Of a DNA stretch of 29,147 nt, positions 18,293 through 27,240 are shown piece by piece. The notes under the pieces were generated by a model. The model worked only from the letters and a program-made list of their open reading frames with translations, was not told the DNA's origin and ran no database searches. Every line of letters starts with the position of its first letter. Position 1 is the first letter of the stretch. This DNA is from Perkinsus marinus ATCC 50983 (Eukaryota; Perkinsozoa; Perkinsida; Perkinsidae), in the NCBI RefSeq assembly GCF_000006405.1, contig NW_003208628.1:53384-82530 (forward strand), read 5' to 3'. Made by a program: the position numbers and the translations under genes.

Positions 18293-18338
18293 TGTTAGTG
18301 ACGAATGAACTATAGCTACTTCGAAGTAATCATGCTCT

Positions 18339-18764
18339 ATGTGGCTATGTACTACTAGAGAAAGCGCACATCTACGATATTATTATCGTCATTCATCTAC
18401 GATACCGCAACTACTGGAGGTTATGCTGCATTTGGCTATTATTGTGGTATCTCAACACGGCAAAGTCGTATTGGCTGAGACGACGCGCACTTCTACCGAC
18501 GGTGTGCTGATCAGCATCGGCAGCCATGATGAACGAGAACACAATTCCACAAGTGTGTTGATGCTAAGTGTAATCTTAGTTTGTTATTACATGCCATGTT
18601 CTACACCGCAACGGTTTCACTTTCCCATATGGAAAATGAAAATAATGAGCCATGCCTTACCTACGAAGACACTCAGAAGCAATCAGAGAACAATCGAAGA
18701 ATTTGTCATTGTACTCGTGGTAGACCTCAGTCCAACAGTCGCACTTGTCGCAGCTTATCCATAA
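18339..18764 (+). CDS. Open frame of 141 aa, doubtful
   Basis: An ATG-to-TAA frame with two hydrophobic stretches (EVMLHLAIIVVS and VLMLSVILVCYY). No domain, signal peptide at the start, or splice context supports it. It lies between the relict leader and the first zinc-finger gene and may be chance. Confidence 0.2.
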   Translation: MWLCTTRESAHLRYYYRHSSTIPQLLEVMLHLAIIVVSQHGKVVLAETTRTSTDGVLISIGSHDEREHNSTSVLMLSVILVCYYMPCSTPQRFHFPIWKMKIMSHALPTKTLRSNQRTIEEFVIVLVVDLSPTVALVAAYP

Positions 18765-19004
18765 TTCTGTACATGTAGGGGTGATAGACCTCTAAACCTC
18801 TTTGGTGGTCAGTCCGTTCTCAGTCTGAGAGTCAGTCGTGTGCTCGGTAATGCTGGTTAATGAGAATCAATCTGAAACTATACCGCATATACAATGTAAC
18901 CATGGCAGCTATAAACATGTGTTGTGATAGCAACAACTTCCTCCACACATTTGCATATCAAATTGACACATACACTATGCGTAGTTGCTCTAAACCAGCT
19001 TAGT

Positions 19005-22000
19005 ATGGCAGCGCCGAACCCCTTACCGAGTGGAAGCACTCTCATTCCAAGTTCAGCCGGCTCACTACCCTCCACAGTAGCCGATGAGGACGTGTCAACT
19101 TCACGAGCTGATCTTCATATCGATCGAATCTACACAAATCCGCTCAGAAGTATCGCTGAAGATGATAATAGTAATGACAAGCGTATCTTAATCGATCAAC
19201 AAGATTCAAATCAGGTACGGAAACGGCCTTGATTCAAAACGGCTTGCAAATACGTAAAATCAATACTTGTGAATTTTTTGATAATTTTTTTCTTCAGACC
19301 CTCAAGGGAATTCCTATTACTGTCCGGCTTGTCTCGAAACCTTTTCGAGCGTATGGGAGGCAACACAACATGTGCGAAGTCGCGAACATGTGGAAACTAT
19401 TGAAGCCGTTGATTTCAATAGCAGTGACGATGATGATGAAGATCCGTATGCACGAAGATGTGCATCAGAAACCGAGGATTCTCTAATGAGTAAGTCGCGC
19501 GCAGTGGTGTTGTTGGAGTAGTAGGAATATATGTAATCGCTTTCCTCATCATCAGCTGCCGAGCTCAGAAGAGTTTATATATGAATTCGGGTAGAAGTGT
19601 AATACAGAAACCAATAAGAATTTCCTCTCAGAATTTTAATATTATCACAAACTGTTACTACTACTTCCCATCAGTGTTGGAGTAGTAGGAATATATGTAA
19701 TCGCTTTCCTCATCAGCTGCTGAGCTCAGAAGAGTTTATATATGAATTTGGGTAGAAGTGTAATACAGAAACCAATAAGAATTTCCTCTCAGAATTTTAA
19801 TATTGTCACAAACTGTTACTACTACTTCCCATCAGTGTTGGAGTAGTAGGAATATATGTAATCGCTTTCCTCATCAGCTGCTGAGCTCAGAAGAGTTTAT
19901 ATATGAATTTGGGTAGAAGTGTAATACAGAAACCAATAAGAATTTCCTCTCAGACTTTTAATATTATCACAAACTGTTACTACTACTTCCCATCAGTGTT
20001 GGAGTAGTAGGAATATATGTAATCGCTTTCCTCATCAGCTGCTGAGCTCAGAAGAGTTTATATATGAATTTGGGTAGAAGTGTAATACATAAACCAATAA
20101 GAATTTTCATTTTATCACCAACACATGTAGTTGACCATGTGCGTATTTTCCTCCCAAATTGCTATACCAATTAATGAGAATTTTCAGGCTCTGTTCATCA
20201 TACCACTTCAAGCGCAACTCCTCGACCGTCATTTCCGCCACCTCCCGGGTTTATAAATGGTAATTACAGAATTTGTCACTAAATCTCATCATCAACAAAA
20301 TGTCAGATTCTAGAGTGTCACTAACGCCGAGACCAACGAGCAGTTCCGGGTAAGCCATTTTCGATCCGAGAGTAGCATATAATGGAGTTTCACGACGACC
20401 CGTTTTACTACGTGAAGTGGCGTCGTAATACTCCATGTGAAAAACGCGATATGAAGTGGCGAATTGAAAACACTTGGCGAATCACCCCGTATCACATGAA
20501 AAACCACACCACGTGTTTTACGCGTTATTCACTGCTCACATGCGTTTTTCGCGAAGTGAAATGTGAAATATGTTTTTCACTAGTGCTTTTCATTTTTCGA
20601 GTGGAACTCGATTATACTAGAACAAATATGAATATGAAATATGGAGTTTCACAACTGCCCGTTTTACGTGAAGTGGCGGCGTAAAACTCGGTGAAAAACG
20701 CGAAATTCGCGACGATATGCAGTACTCGTGGAATATGTTTTTCATATCACTAGGGTGGTCAAGAAACTCTTCCATCATTTTTTATTTTTTCAAGAATTTT
20801 ATTATTTTGTGATCGTTTTAATTTTTTCCAGATTCACCCGAGTTGTGCGACTCACTCCAGCGTCATCGTCGCGGTAATACAAAAATGAATATACTCATTA
20901 CACATAAAATATAATTTACTTTTTCACTCATGTGATGGTAAAGGAAATACTTCTGTGCGCAGTTTTGGAGGAATATATCTTCGCTTTTCTATATGAGTTT
21001 GAATATGAATTCGGGTAGAAAAATTTCCCCAAATTTCATATTATCACCAACACATGTAGTTGACCATGTGCATATTTTCCTAAACTGTTTAGTGAACTCA
21101 TTTTTCAAAATTCAGAATCGGCGTGTTGGAGGAATATATGGTCGCTTTCGTCATCAAATGACATGTGAACTCGGGTGCGAATTTCCATGTTGTCAACACC
21201 AACACTATTTTTGTTTTTTTTTCAGATCGGAAATTAGCAGTAGTGCTACGGATTTTGATTCGTTCGGCGGAGTTAATACACCACCAACTCGCACGCAGCT
21301 TGAGCAAGAGCAAGAGGAGACTTCTTACCAACAGTATGAACTAACGCGTGTTGGAATATATGTAATCGCTTTCCTCATCAGCTGCTGAGCTCAGAAGAGT
21401 TTATATATGAATTTGGGTAGAAGTGTAATACAGAAACCACTAGAGTTTCTTCACCCTAGTGATATGAAAATCATTAGTGAAAAACATATTTCATGACTAC
21501 TGCATATCACCGCGAATATCGCGTTTTCCACTGAGTATTACGACGCCACTTCACGTAAAACGGGTAGTTGTGAAACTCCATTATAGAGTGTTTCGTAATT
21601 ATTTCTGTTGTTATTCTTATTTTTTGCAAAACTCATCGTGTCACCCGTCACCACCTCAAATGATAACAAGTCGATTTCGAGTGAAGTTCACTTGACAGTT
21701 TCGCTCTAATCAGGCGCTCATACCACTCCTCCGGCAACGCGTACGATCATCTACGGTCAATATGCACTGATAGAAGTATACATCCTTATGGGAGGACCCC
21801 TGAGGAGTTTATGGCTAGTCGTGAGAGAATAACTCATTTAATTCCAAATCCTGATGCGATGAGAAGACGGTAAGAAAAAAAGGCAATTCTAGTAGGAAAT
21901 TTTGAGGAATTCTCATTGGTGTCTCCACATTTCTACTACCCGAATTTGTATAGTTGGTGATGTAAACATATGTTCTTCCATTGTAGAGCTGATATTAGTG

Positions 22001-24374
22001 GTGATGTAGTGTATGCGAATTTCAGTAGGAGTATGTACGCGGTTCGTGAGCTGCTCATTCGTAGTGTGATCGGGTGGTTCGTAAAACTCCAATATATGTA
22101 TTCATTATATAATGGAGTTTCACGACTACCCGTTTTACGTGAAGTGGCGTCGTAATACTCCATTTGAAAAACGCGATATGAAGTGGCGAATTGACAACAC
22201 TTGGCGAATCACCCCATATCAACAACACGTGTTTTACGCGTTATTCACTACTCACATGCGTTTTTCGCGGAGTGGAATATGTTTTCACTAGTGGAGTTTC
22301 TTAACCCTAGTGATATGAAAAACACTAGTGAAAAACATATTTCACGACTACTGCATATCACCGCGAATATCGCATTTTTCACCACTTCACGTGAAACGGG
22401 TAGTTGCGAAACTACAGTGTGTAACTCTGAAAACACTAGATACCCTATTGAGTTACAATTGCCATTTTCTGATACTGTATCTGCCCTCTGGGCGATATCT
22501 ATTCGCACTCTTTTACTATCGTTTCGTTACATAGCAACGATATGGCAAGTACGTAACAAACCAATGAGAATTTCTCAAACACTGGAGTTTCACAACCCGT
22601 TTTACGTGAAGTGGCGTAGTACTCTGCGATATTGCTCGCGGTGATATGCAGTAGTCGTGCAGTTGTTTATAATTACTATTTCCTCTACCTTAGGGAATCT
22701 ACTCGCGAGTGGAGATATTCTCAGCCGGATGGAAATCCTAATAAACGATTTCGGGATGATGGTGATATCATCAAAATGCGAGCTAAATTGCCGCGAGTGA
22801 CACCCTTGTAAATCTTGCAATCTTGCTCTCACTTGCATTTCCTCAACGCAGATATGAAGCGGAGATTCTCCATGGTGAATTCGGAGTGAAATATGCTGGA
22901 AATTGGTCGGAAGAAGCGAACACGTGGTTGGTTGAGGTTAAACCAATTTGCATCGTTTTGGGAGAAAAAATTGTGGAAAAAATTCCGGAGGAAGAAATAA
23001 GTAAGATTTGAGATGGAGGGTGGTTTTGTATTGGAGTTTCACAATTCGTTTTACGTGAAGTGGCGTCGTAAAACTCGGTGAAAAACGCGATATTCGCGGT
23101 GATATGCTATAGTCGTGAAATATGTTTTTCGTATCACGGGTGAAACTCCATGGTTTTATGAGAGTTTAATATGTGATATGAAAATTTCCTACATTTAATA
23201 TAATTTAATTAATTATAACATTAATAACGTTAATTTAAACATATACTAACTTTATAATTTTTGCCAGTAGGTTGTGATTTGTGAAGTAGTAGCATTAATA
23301 GTTACTATCACATCTCTACTACAATGGAGTTTCAACCGTGATATGAAACCCCCCTAGTGAAAAACATATTTCACATTCCACGAAAAAATGTATTTTTCAC
23401 ATGGAGTATTACGCCACTTCATATAAAACGGGTCGTGAAACTTCACTTTTTCGATTTTGATTTAACTGATGCACATCGTGGAACGCTTCGCTCCGCTGTG
23501 CTCGAGGCGAGCGATTCCAACATGAAAGTATTGATGGATTTAAGACGCCTTTCTCACGCGTTGAGTCCTATGTTTATCAACTCTCCTAACTGGCATAACA
23601 TTATTGCGTTCGATTCCGGGCGTCGGCATTTCTCTTCTTTTTTTTTTTCGATAGGTATTTTGGAAGATTCAATTCTATGTAACATATGCGATGTATTCGT
23701 GGAAACTGCAGGAATTAGTAAGAGAGGAATTTTGGTGAAAATTTCCCAATTTTTGGTATGACAGGTGACAATGCGCTGCGAGATATTGAAGCGGAGCATC
23801 GGAGTGATCCGGTATAGTAATTTATGATATTTTTTTGGTATTTTTTGCTCGTAGTTTTTGGTAATTTCGTGTAATTTTTGGTTTTTTCCCTCGTTATTTG
23901 GGGAATTTTATGATTTTATTTTTCATCCTGGTAATTTTTGGTAATTTTCTGTAATTTTGTGTAATTTTCTGCAATTTTCTGTAATTTTTGGTAATTTTCT
24001 GTAATTTTTGGTAATTTCTTTCCGGGAAATATGGGCTTAGTGATAATTTATCATCATAATCTATCGTATAATGGAATTTTCTTCTAGTGATATGCATAAA
24101 CACTAGTGAAACACATATTTCACGACTATTGCATATCACCGCGAATATCGCGTTTTTCACTGAGTTTCACGACGCCACTTCACGTAAAATGGGTTGTGAA
24201 ACTCTAATACAAATAATTAAAATTTTTTTCACAAAATTTTAGGTGCATTTGACTCAACGGGAAAAGATGCGGAAAAGGTTTGGAATATGCGAGGCGTTCA
24301 ACAAGGAAATCGAGAAAATTAAATCCCATCGAATCAAACTAGCGATCAGCGCAAATGGCTACCCGAGGCAGTAG
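19005..24374 (+). CDS. Two-finger matrin/U1-type C2H2 zinc-finger protein, 13 exons, 456 aa
   Basis: Exons: 19005-19170, 19298-19489, 20188-20259, 20307-20349, 20832-20873, 21226-21333, 21714-21869, 21987-22073, 22694-22807, 22852-23000, 23655-23717, 23765-23811, 24243-24374. All twelve junctions have GT and AG and keep phase. ATG 19005 follows CTTAG by one base. Finger 1 (Cys64, Cys67, His80, His86) is C-x2-C-x12-H-x5-H, the spacing of matrin/U1-like fingers that bind RNA or double-stranded RNA. Finger 2 (Cys385, Cys388, His409, His415) has the same H-x5-H but 20 residues between Cys and His, and two introns split it. Between them lie an acidic run (SSDDDDEDPY), a Ser/Pro-rich stretch (PSFPPPPGF) and an uncharacterised 200-residue part. 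Role is probably nuclear RNA binding (inferred). Long introns carry MITEs. Exon 1 has other possible donors (19147 with the same phase, 19215 with another). The exon 8 donor (GGTGGT) is weak, and 22433-22548 could be an extra exon. Confidence 0.75.
19511..20170 (+). repeat. Family B tandem array, ~161-bp unit, about 3.7 copies
   Basis: Units start TGTTGGAGTAGTAGGAATAT at 19511, 19675, 19836 and 19997; the spacing is 164, 161 and 161 bp. The first has an extra CAT. The last unit diverges from about 20105 onward. The unit contains CAGCTGCTGAGCTC and 'gggtagaagtgtaatacaga'. It fills the intron between exons 2 and 3 of the zinc-finger gene. Confidence 0.95.
20381..20613 (+). repeat. Foldback MITE (family A2), long form
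   Basis: Starts AATGGAGTTTCACGACGACC and follows the A2 layout with two GTGAAGTGG-type arms and 'cacatgcgtttttcgcgaag'. The right end has decayed (gagtggaactcgatt). It is in the intron between exons 4 and 5 of the zinc-finger gene. Confidence 0.85.
20640..20774 (+). repeat. Foldback MITE (family A), forward
   Basis: Ends ATGGAGTTTCACAACTGCCC and TAGGGTGGTCAAGAAACTC. It follows the A2 copy after 26 bp in the same intron. Confidence 0.85.
20946..21180 (+). repeat. Two family B copies, diverged
   Basis: 'tttggaggaatatatcttcg' and then 'tgttggaggaatatatggtc' at 21122 start two partial units; the first contains 'tcaccaacacatgtagttga'. Both lie in the intron before exon 6 of the zinc-finger gene. 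Confidence 0.7.
21341..21440 (+). repeat. Family B copy cut by a MITE
   Basis: Begins 'gtgttggaatatatgtaatc' directly after exon 6 of the zinc-finger gene and runs to 'acagaaacca', where a family A element begins. The rest of the family B unit is not found on the far side. Confidence 0.8.
21441..21582 (-). repeat. Foldback MITE (family A), reverse
   Basis: Ends TAGAGTTTCTTCACCCTAG and GTTGTGAAACTCCATTA. Nearly full length, in the intron between exons 6 and 7 of the zinc-finger gene. Confidence 0.9.
21892..21962 (-). repeat. Family B fragment, reverse
   Basis: Reads 'ggaattctcattggtgtctc' and then 'acatttctactacccgaatt', which is the inner part of the unit on the other strand. It lies between exons 7 and 8. 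Confidence 0.55.
22111..22291 (+). repeat. Foldback MITE (family A2), right end replaced
   Basis: Very close to the copy at 20381 over its first 180 bp (AATGGAGTTTCACGACTACC). At 22291 it breaks off in 'tttcactag', where another family A element starts. It lies between exons 8 and 9. Confidence 0.85.
22292..22416 (-). repeat. Foldback MITE (family A), reverse, abutting an A2 copy
   Basis: Starts TGGAGTTTCTTAACCCTAG and ends AGTTGCGAAACTACA. It begins exactly where the A2 element loses its right end, so it either inserted there with loss or arose by exchange between two family members. Confidence 0.85.
22582..22661 (+). repeat. Foldback MITE (family A), right third missing
   Basis: Starts CTGGAGTTTCACAACCCG and ends within 'tatgcagtagtcgtg'. 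It follows a short family B piece ('accaatgagaatttctc', about 22540-22580) in the intron before exon 9. Confidence 0.8.
23030..23151 (+). repeat. Foldback MITE (family A), forward, complete
   Basis: 122 bp, ATTGGAGTTTCACAATTCG to CGGGTGAAACTCCAT, in the intron after exon 10 of the zinc-finger gene. Confidence 0.9.
23323..23446 (-). repeat. Foldback MITE (family A), reverse, rearranged
   Basis: AATGGAGTTTCAACCGTGAT to GGTCGTGAAACTTCAC. The middle has an alternative arm ('ttccacgaaaaaatg'). Same intron as the copy at 23030. Confidence 0.8.
23925..24019 (+). repeat. Simple repeat, gtaatttt(ct/tg) unit of ~10 bp
   Basis: About nine units such as 'ggtaattttctgtaattttt', in the intron before the last exon of the zinc-finger gene. 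Confidence 0.85.
24070..24208 (-). repeat. Foldback MITE (family A), reverse
   Basis: AATGGAATTTTCTTCTAGTG to GGTTGTGAAACTCTAAT, 35 bp before the last exon of the zinc-finger gene. Confidence 0.85.
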
Positions 24375-24772
24375 GTTTGGTCGCTGTCGTGGTGAATATA
24401 TAACTAGGCCTTCTCGGAGAAGGGGCGGAGCTCGGCATCCGGGTTCGATTCCCATGCCTGGCGTTTTTCTGCTAAAATATGTTTTTTGCACGGAAATCTA
24501 CATGGTCCGGGCGGAACCCTAATTTCGTATTTTTCCTAGTATCCCCAGAGCGAGAGCTATCGAATGGTGTATAGCATGTGATCATAACCTCTCTAGATCG
24601 AGCTGGATAATTTGTACGCACGCACGCACAGAGTGTTAGTAAAGTGAGAGAATACGCTCCGCTCGCTTCGCTCGCTCCGCAATTATCTGATAAATGTTTT
24701 AGATATACTGAAACGAAAAAAATTAAAATTTTATGGAATTTTATCATGTTTTTACATGTATCATTGATAGCA
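24375..24772. other. Spacer between the two zinc-finger genes, with a B-box-like site
   Basis: Near 24440-24475 it reads GGCATCCGGGTTCGATTCCC then ATGCC, then a T-run. GGCAT/ATGCC and GGG/CCC can pair around TTCGATT, as in a tRNA T arm with a pol III terminator, but no matching acceptor stem or good A-box is found. Near 24655 there is a tandem of CTCCGCTCGCTTCGCTCG. Confidence 0.4.
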
Positions 24773-24900
24773 GTGGAGTTTCTTGACCCTAGTGATATGC
24801 ATAAACACTAGTGAAAAACGTATTCCACGACTACTGCATATCACCGCGTTGGATATCGCGTTTTCACCACTTCGCGTGAAACGGGTCGTGAAGCTCCAGT
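24773..24900 (-). repeat. Foldback MITE (family A), reverse
   Basis: AGTGGAGTTTCTTGACCCTAG to CGTGAAGCTCCAGT; complete but with substitutions. It lies between the two zinc-finger genes. Confidence 0.85.
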
Positions 24901-25019
24901 GAATTATATTTATACTAATCTCGGAGCGAGCGTAACGGGCGGAGCATATACCGCAACAACAGGCGCTTTCGTGTTGTGCATGCGTGCAGAAAATAACTAG
25001 AAAGCGTACGAGTCCAGTA

Positions 25020-25150
25020 GACAGTGTGGGAAAATATGCACATGTCGGACCACATATGTTGGTGACAATATGGAATTTCTGAGGAATTTTGCAAAATTCT
25101 TGTTGGTTTCTGTACATTTCTACCCTAGTTTGTATATGGACTCCTATAAT
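25020..25150 (-). repeat. Family B copy, reverse of the copy at 1-127
   Basis: Runs from 'acagtgtgggaaaatatgca' to 'gtatatggactcctataat' and matches the left-edge copy closely in reverse, so both are fairly young. Confidence 0.8.
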
Positions 25151-25295
25151 TAGTGAGGAAACTCCTACGCTCAGCTGAGGGAAGCGGACATATATTACAA
25201 CGCTGCCAGTAGATGCATTGAAACGACTCTTTTATATGCCGAGGTTTGCGCAAAAATCGAAAAACTCGATTTCTCGAAACTTTTTTGACGGAAAA

Positions 25296-27240
25296 ATGTC
25301 CGACCCGGGGATCGAACCGGGGAGATATGTCGAATTTGTTGATCAAATCACTAAACGCGGGAAGAGCGAACTCCGCCCCTGCGGTACGAAGACCTAGTGT
25401 TACTACTTCAATACGTTACTATAATGGAGTTTCACCCTAGTGATGTGAAAAACACTAGTGAAAAACACATTTCACTTCGCGAAAAACGCGTGAAGCTCCA
25501 ATGTATTACTGCATTGTAAGTATTACAATGGAGTTTCACCCGTTTTACGTGAAGCGGTGATATGCAGTAGTCGTGAAATATACTTTTCACTAGTTTTTTC
25601 TCATATCACTAGGGTGAAACTCCAATTAATAATATATAGGAATTTTATCGTTCATATTTTCAGCGAATCGCAAATTGTACTTCCATTTTTCAGCTTCTGG
25701 TGTAGTTGTTGTGACGCACATCTAAAAACTCCGGAAGCGGTACATTTTCACACGGGTATAAACGCTCATCGGGTAGGTTTGCATCGCACTGCAGATGGTT
25801 TGAAGTTGATAATGTCAGTCTAATTTAATGTATCACGACTGGTGTGACGAAGTTGGTCAAGACCCGAGACTCTATTACAAATCTGGATGGCAGTAAGCAG
25901 TGTTGGATTTCCTCATCAGCTCAGCTCGGGAGTTTCCTCGCATACGAATTTGGGTAGAAGTGTAGTACAAAAACTAACAATAATTCTCTGGGAATTTTAA
26001 TATTTCCCCTTAACACTGCAGAATTTCCTCCTAAATTGATATAACGTTCATATTGGTTGTAGTATGAAGTTTTGTTTTTCGGAGTATTGGGTTGAATCTT
26101 GCATTTCCTCAGTTTTCCGACTAAAGAAGTTCCCAAGGAGGAGTTTTTGCCGAAATTTGAGGATATGAAAGTTGAGGACATTTCTTATTTAACTAAAGGG
26201 GAAGCTGCTGGAGCTAACTATTGTGAGTCGTTACTCATGAATTTTCAAATGTGGTTGATAAAAACGTGAAAATGATGTTCTCTAGAGGTATGTAATATAT
26301 ATCATAACTTGTCGGCTATTAAAAGTTATCGCGATTTGGTCAAATTATGGTATAACAAGTACTACTTGTGCCGCATGACTGAAATTTTTTCATAGGCTGC
26401 CGTTGCAACGTCACTTTGGCGTCACCGTGGGAAATACGACAACACCTTCGAACGAAGTCCCATCGCGAGAGGTGAGTGCGGGGAAAATAGGAAAATTCTG
26501 AGAGGAAATTCTTGTTGGTTTCTGTATTACACTTCTACTCGAATTCGTATATAAACTCTTGTGAGCTCAGCTGATGAGGAAAGCGATTACATATATTCCT
26601 ACTACTCCAACATTGATGGGAAGTAGTAGTAACAGTTTGTGATAATATTAAAATTCTGAGAGGAAATTCTTATTGGTTCTGTATCACACTTCTACTCGAA
26701 TTCATATATAAACTCTTCTGAGCTCAGCAGCTGATGAGGAGAGCGAACATATATTCCTCCAAAACTGAAACTCAGAAAATTATGTGTGTGTGAGCCGACG
26801 TAGTTCATCGAACAGATCCTGTTTTTTCAAAAAACTAGAAAAACTCACAAAAAAAGTCATCAAAAAGCTATACAAGGAATAAGTAGAGCTTGCTAAAGCT
26901 CTACGAAAAACTTTTTAGTAGAACTTTAAGAATATTATGTGTTGTCAGATCCGCTGTTGGAGTTAGTGTTGATGAAAGACCACCTCTAATTGAGCTAGAA
27001 CCGGACATTCCAATGAAAAAATATGAAGATGAAGTTAAATCAGAAGATGGCGATGAAGAAAGCCCGCCACCGGGGATCGAACCGGGGGTCTCGGAGGTCG
27101 ACAAGGAAATTGAGGAGGTTTGGGGAAGTTGTGATGATGGAGAAAAGCGATGGCCGCGGTTTTCTGGCGAGCCGAGCGCTGATGAATTCGATAGGATGGT
27201 ATCATCTATTATTAATGGAGAGGAGTTTCCTGATAGTTGA
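25296..27240 (+). CDS. Second matrin/U1-type C2H2 zinc-finger protein, 6 exons, 253 aa
   Basis: Exons: 25296-25396 (tentative), 25664-25772, 25819-25892, 26113-26222, 26396-26471, 26949-27240. All junctions are GT-AG and in phase. Finger 1 (Cys47, Cys50, His63, His69) and finger 2 (Cys132, Cys135, His148, His154) both have exact C-x2-C-x12-H-x5-H spacing. Finger 2 shares the pattern S-x-WE-x2-QH-x-R-x3-H-x-E with finger 1 of the preceding gene, so the two genes are probably tandem paralogues, although intron positions differ. The C-terminal 95 residues are acidic (YEDEVKSEDGDEES, EVDKEIEEVW) and end INGEEFPDS. The expected role is nuclear RNA or dsRNA binding (inferred). The first exon reads MSDPGIEPGRYVEFVDQ; its donor (TA|GTGTTA) is weak and no acceptor precedes the ATG, so the true start may differ. 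Exons 2-6 are much firmer. Confidence 0.65.
25423..25502 (-). repeat. Foldback MITE (family A), short 80-bp form
   Basis: AATGGAGTTTCACCCTAGTG to GCGTGAAGCTCCAAT with the middle deleted. In the first intron of the second zinc-finger gene. Confidence 0.85.
25526..25626 (+). repeat. Foldback MITE (family A), 101-bp form
   Basis: CAATGGAGTTTCACCCG to AGGGTGAAACTCCAATT. It lacks the 'cgtcgtaaaactcgg' part. It lies 24 bp after the previous copy in the opposite orientation and 37 bp before exon 2. Confidence 0.9.
25898..26050 (+). repeat. Family B copy, forward
   Basis: 'gtgttggatttcctcatcag' through 'gaatttgggtagaagtgtag' to about 26050, in the intron between exons 3 and 4 of the second zinc-finger gene. 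Confidence 0.75.
26480..26770 (-). repeat. Family B tandem pair, reverse, ~161-bp period
   Basis: Two units, with 'ttctgagaggaaattctt' at 26493 and 26654, 161 bp apart. They are inverted relative to the array at 19511-20170. They lie in the intron before the last exon of the second zinc-finger gene. Confidence 0.9.

Noticed and set aside
19215-19486. Reading exon 2 of the first zinc-finger gene in the frame TLKGIPITVRLV (joined from donor 19215)
   Set aside because: The other frame contains an exact C-x2-C-x12-H-x5-H finger and leads in phase through eleven further exons; this frame ends in TAA at once.
23357-23654. Exon reading FDFDLTDAHRGTLRSAVLEA before the finger-2 exon
   Set aside because: It looks protein-like and is in frame with the next exon, but no acceptor precedes it with a fitting phase, and exon 10 joins exon 11 in phase without it. 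Could still be an unusual exon.
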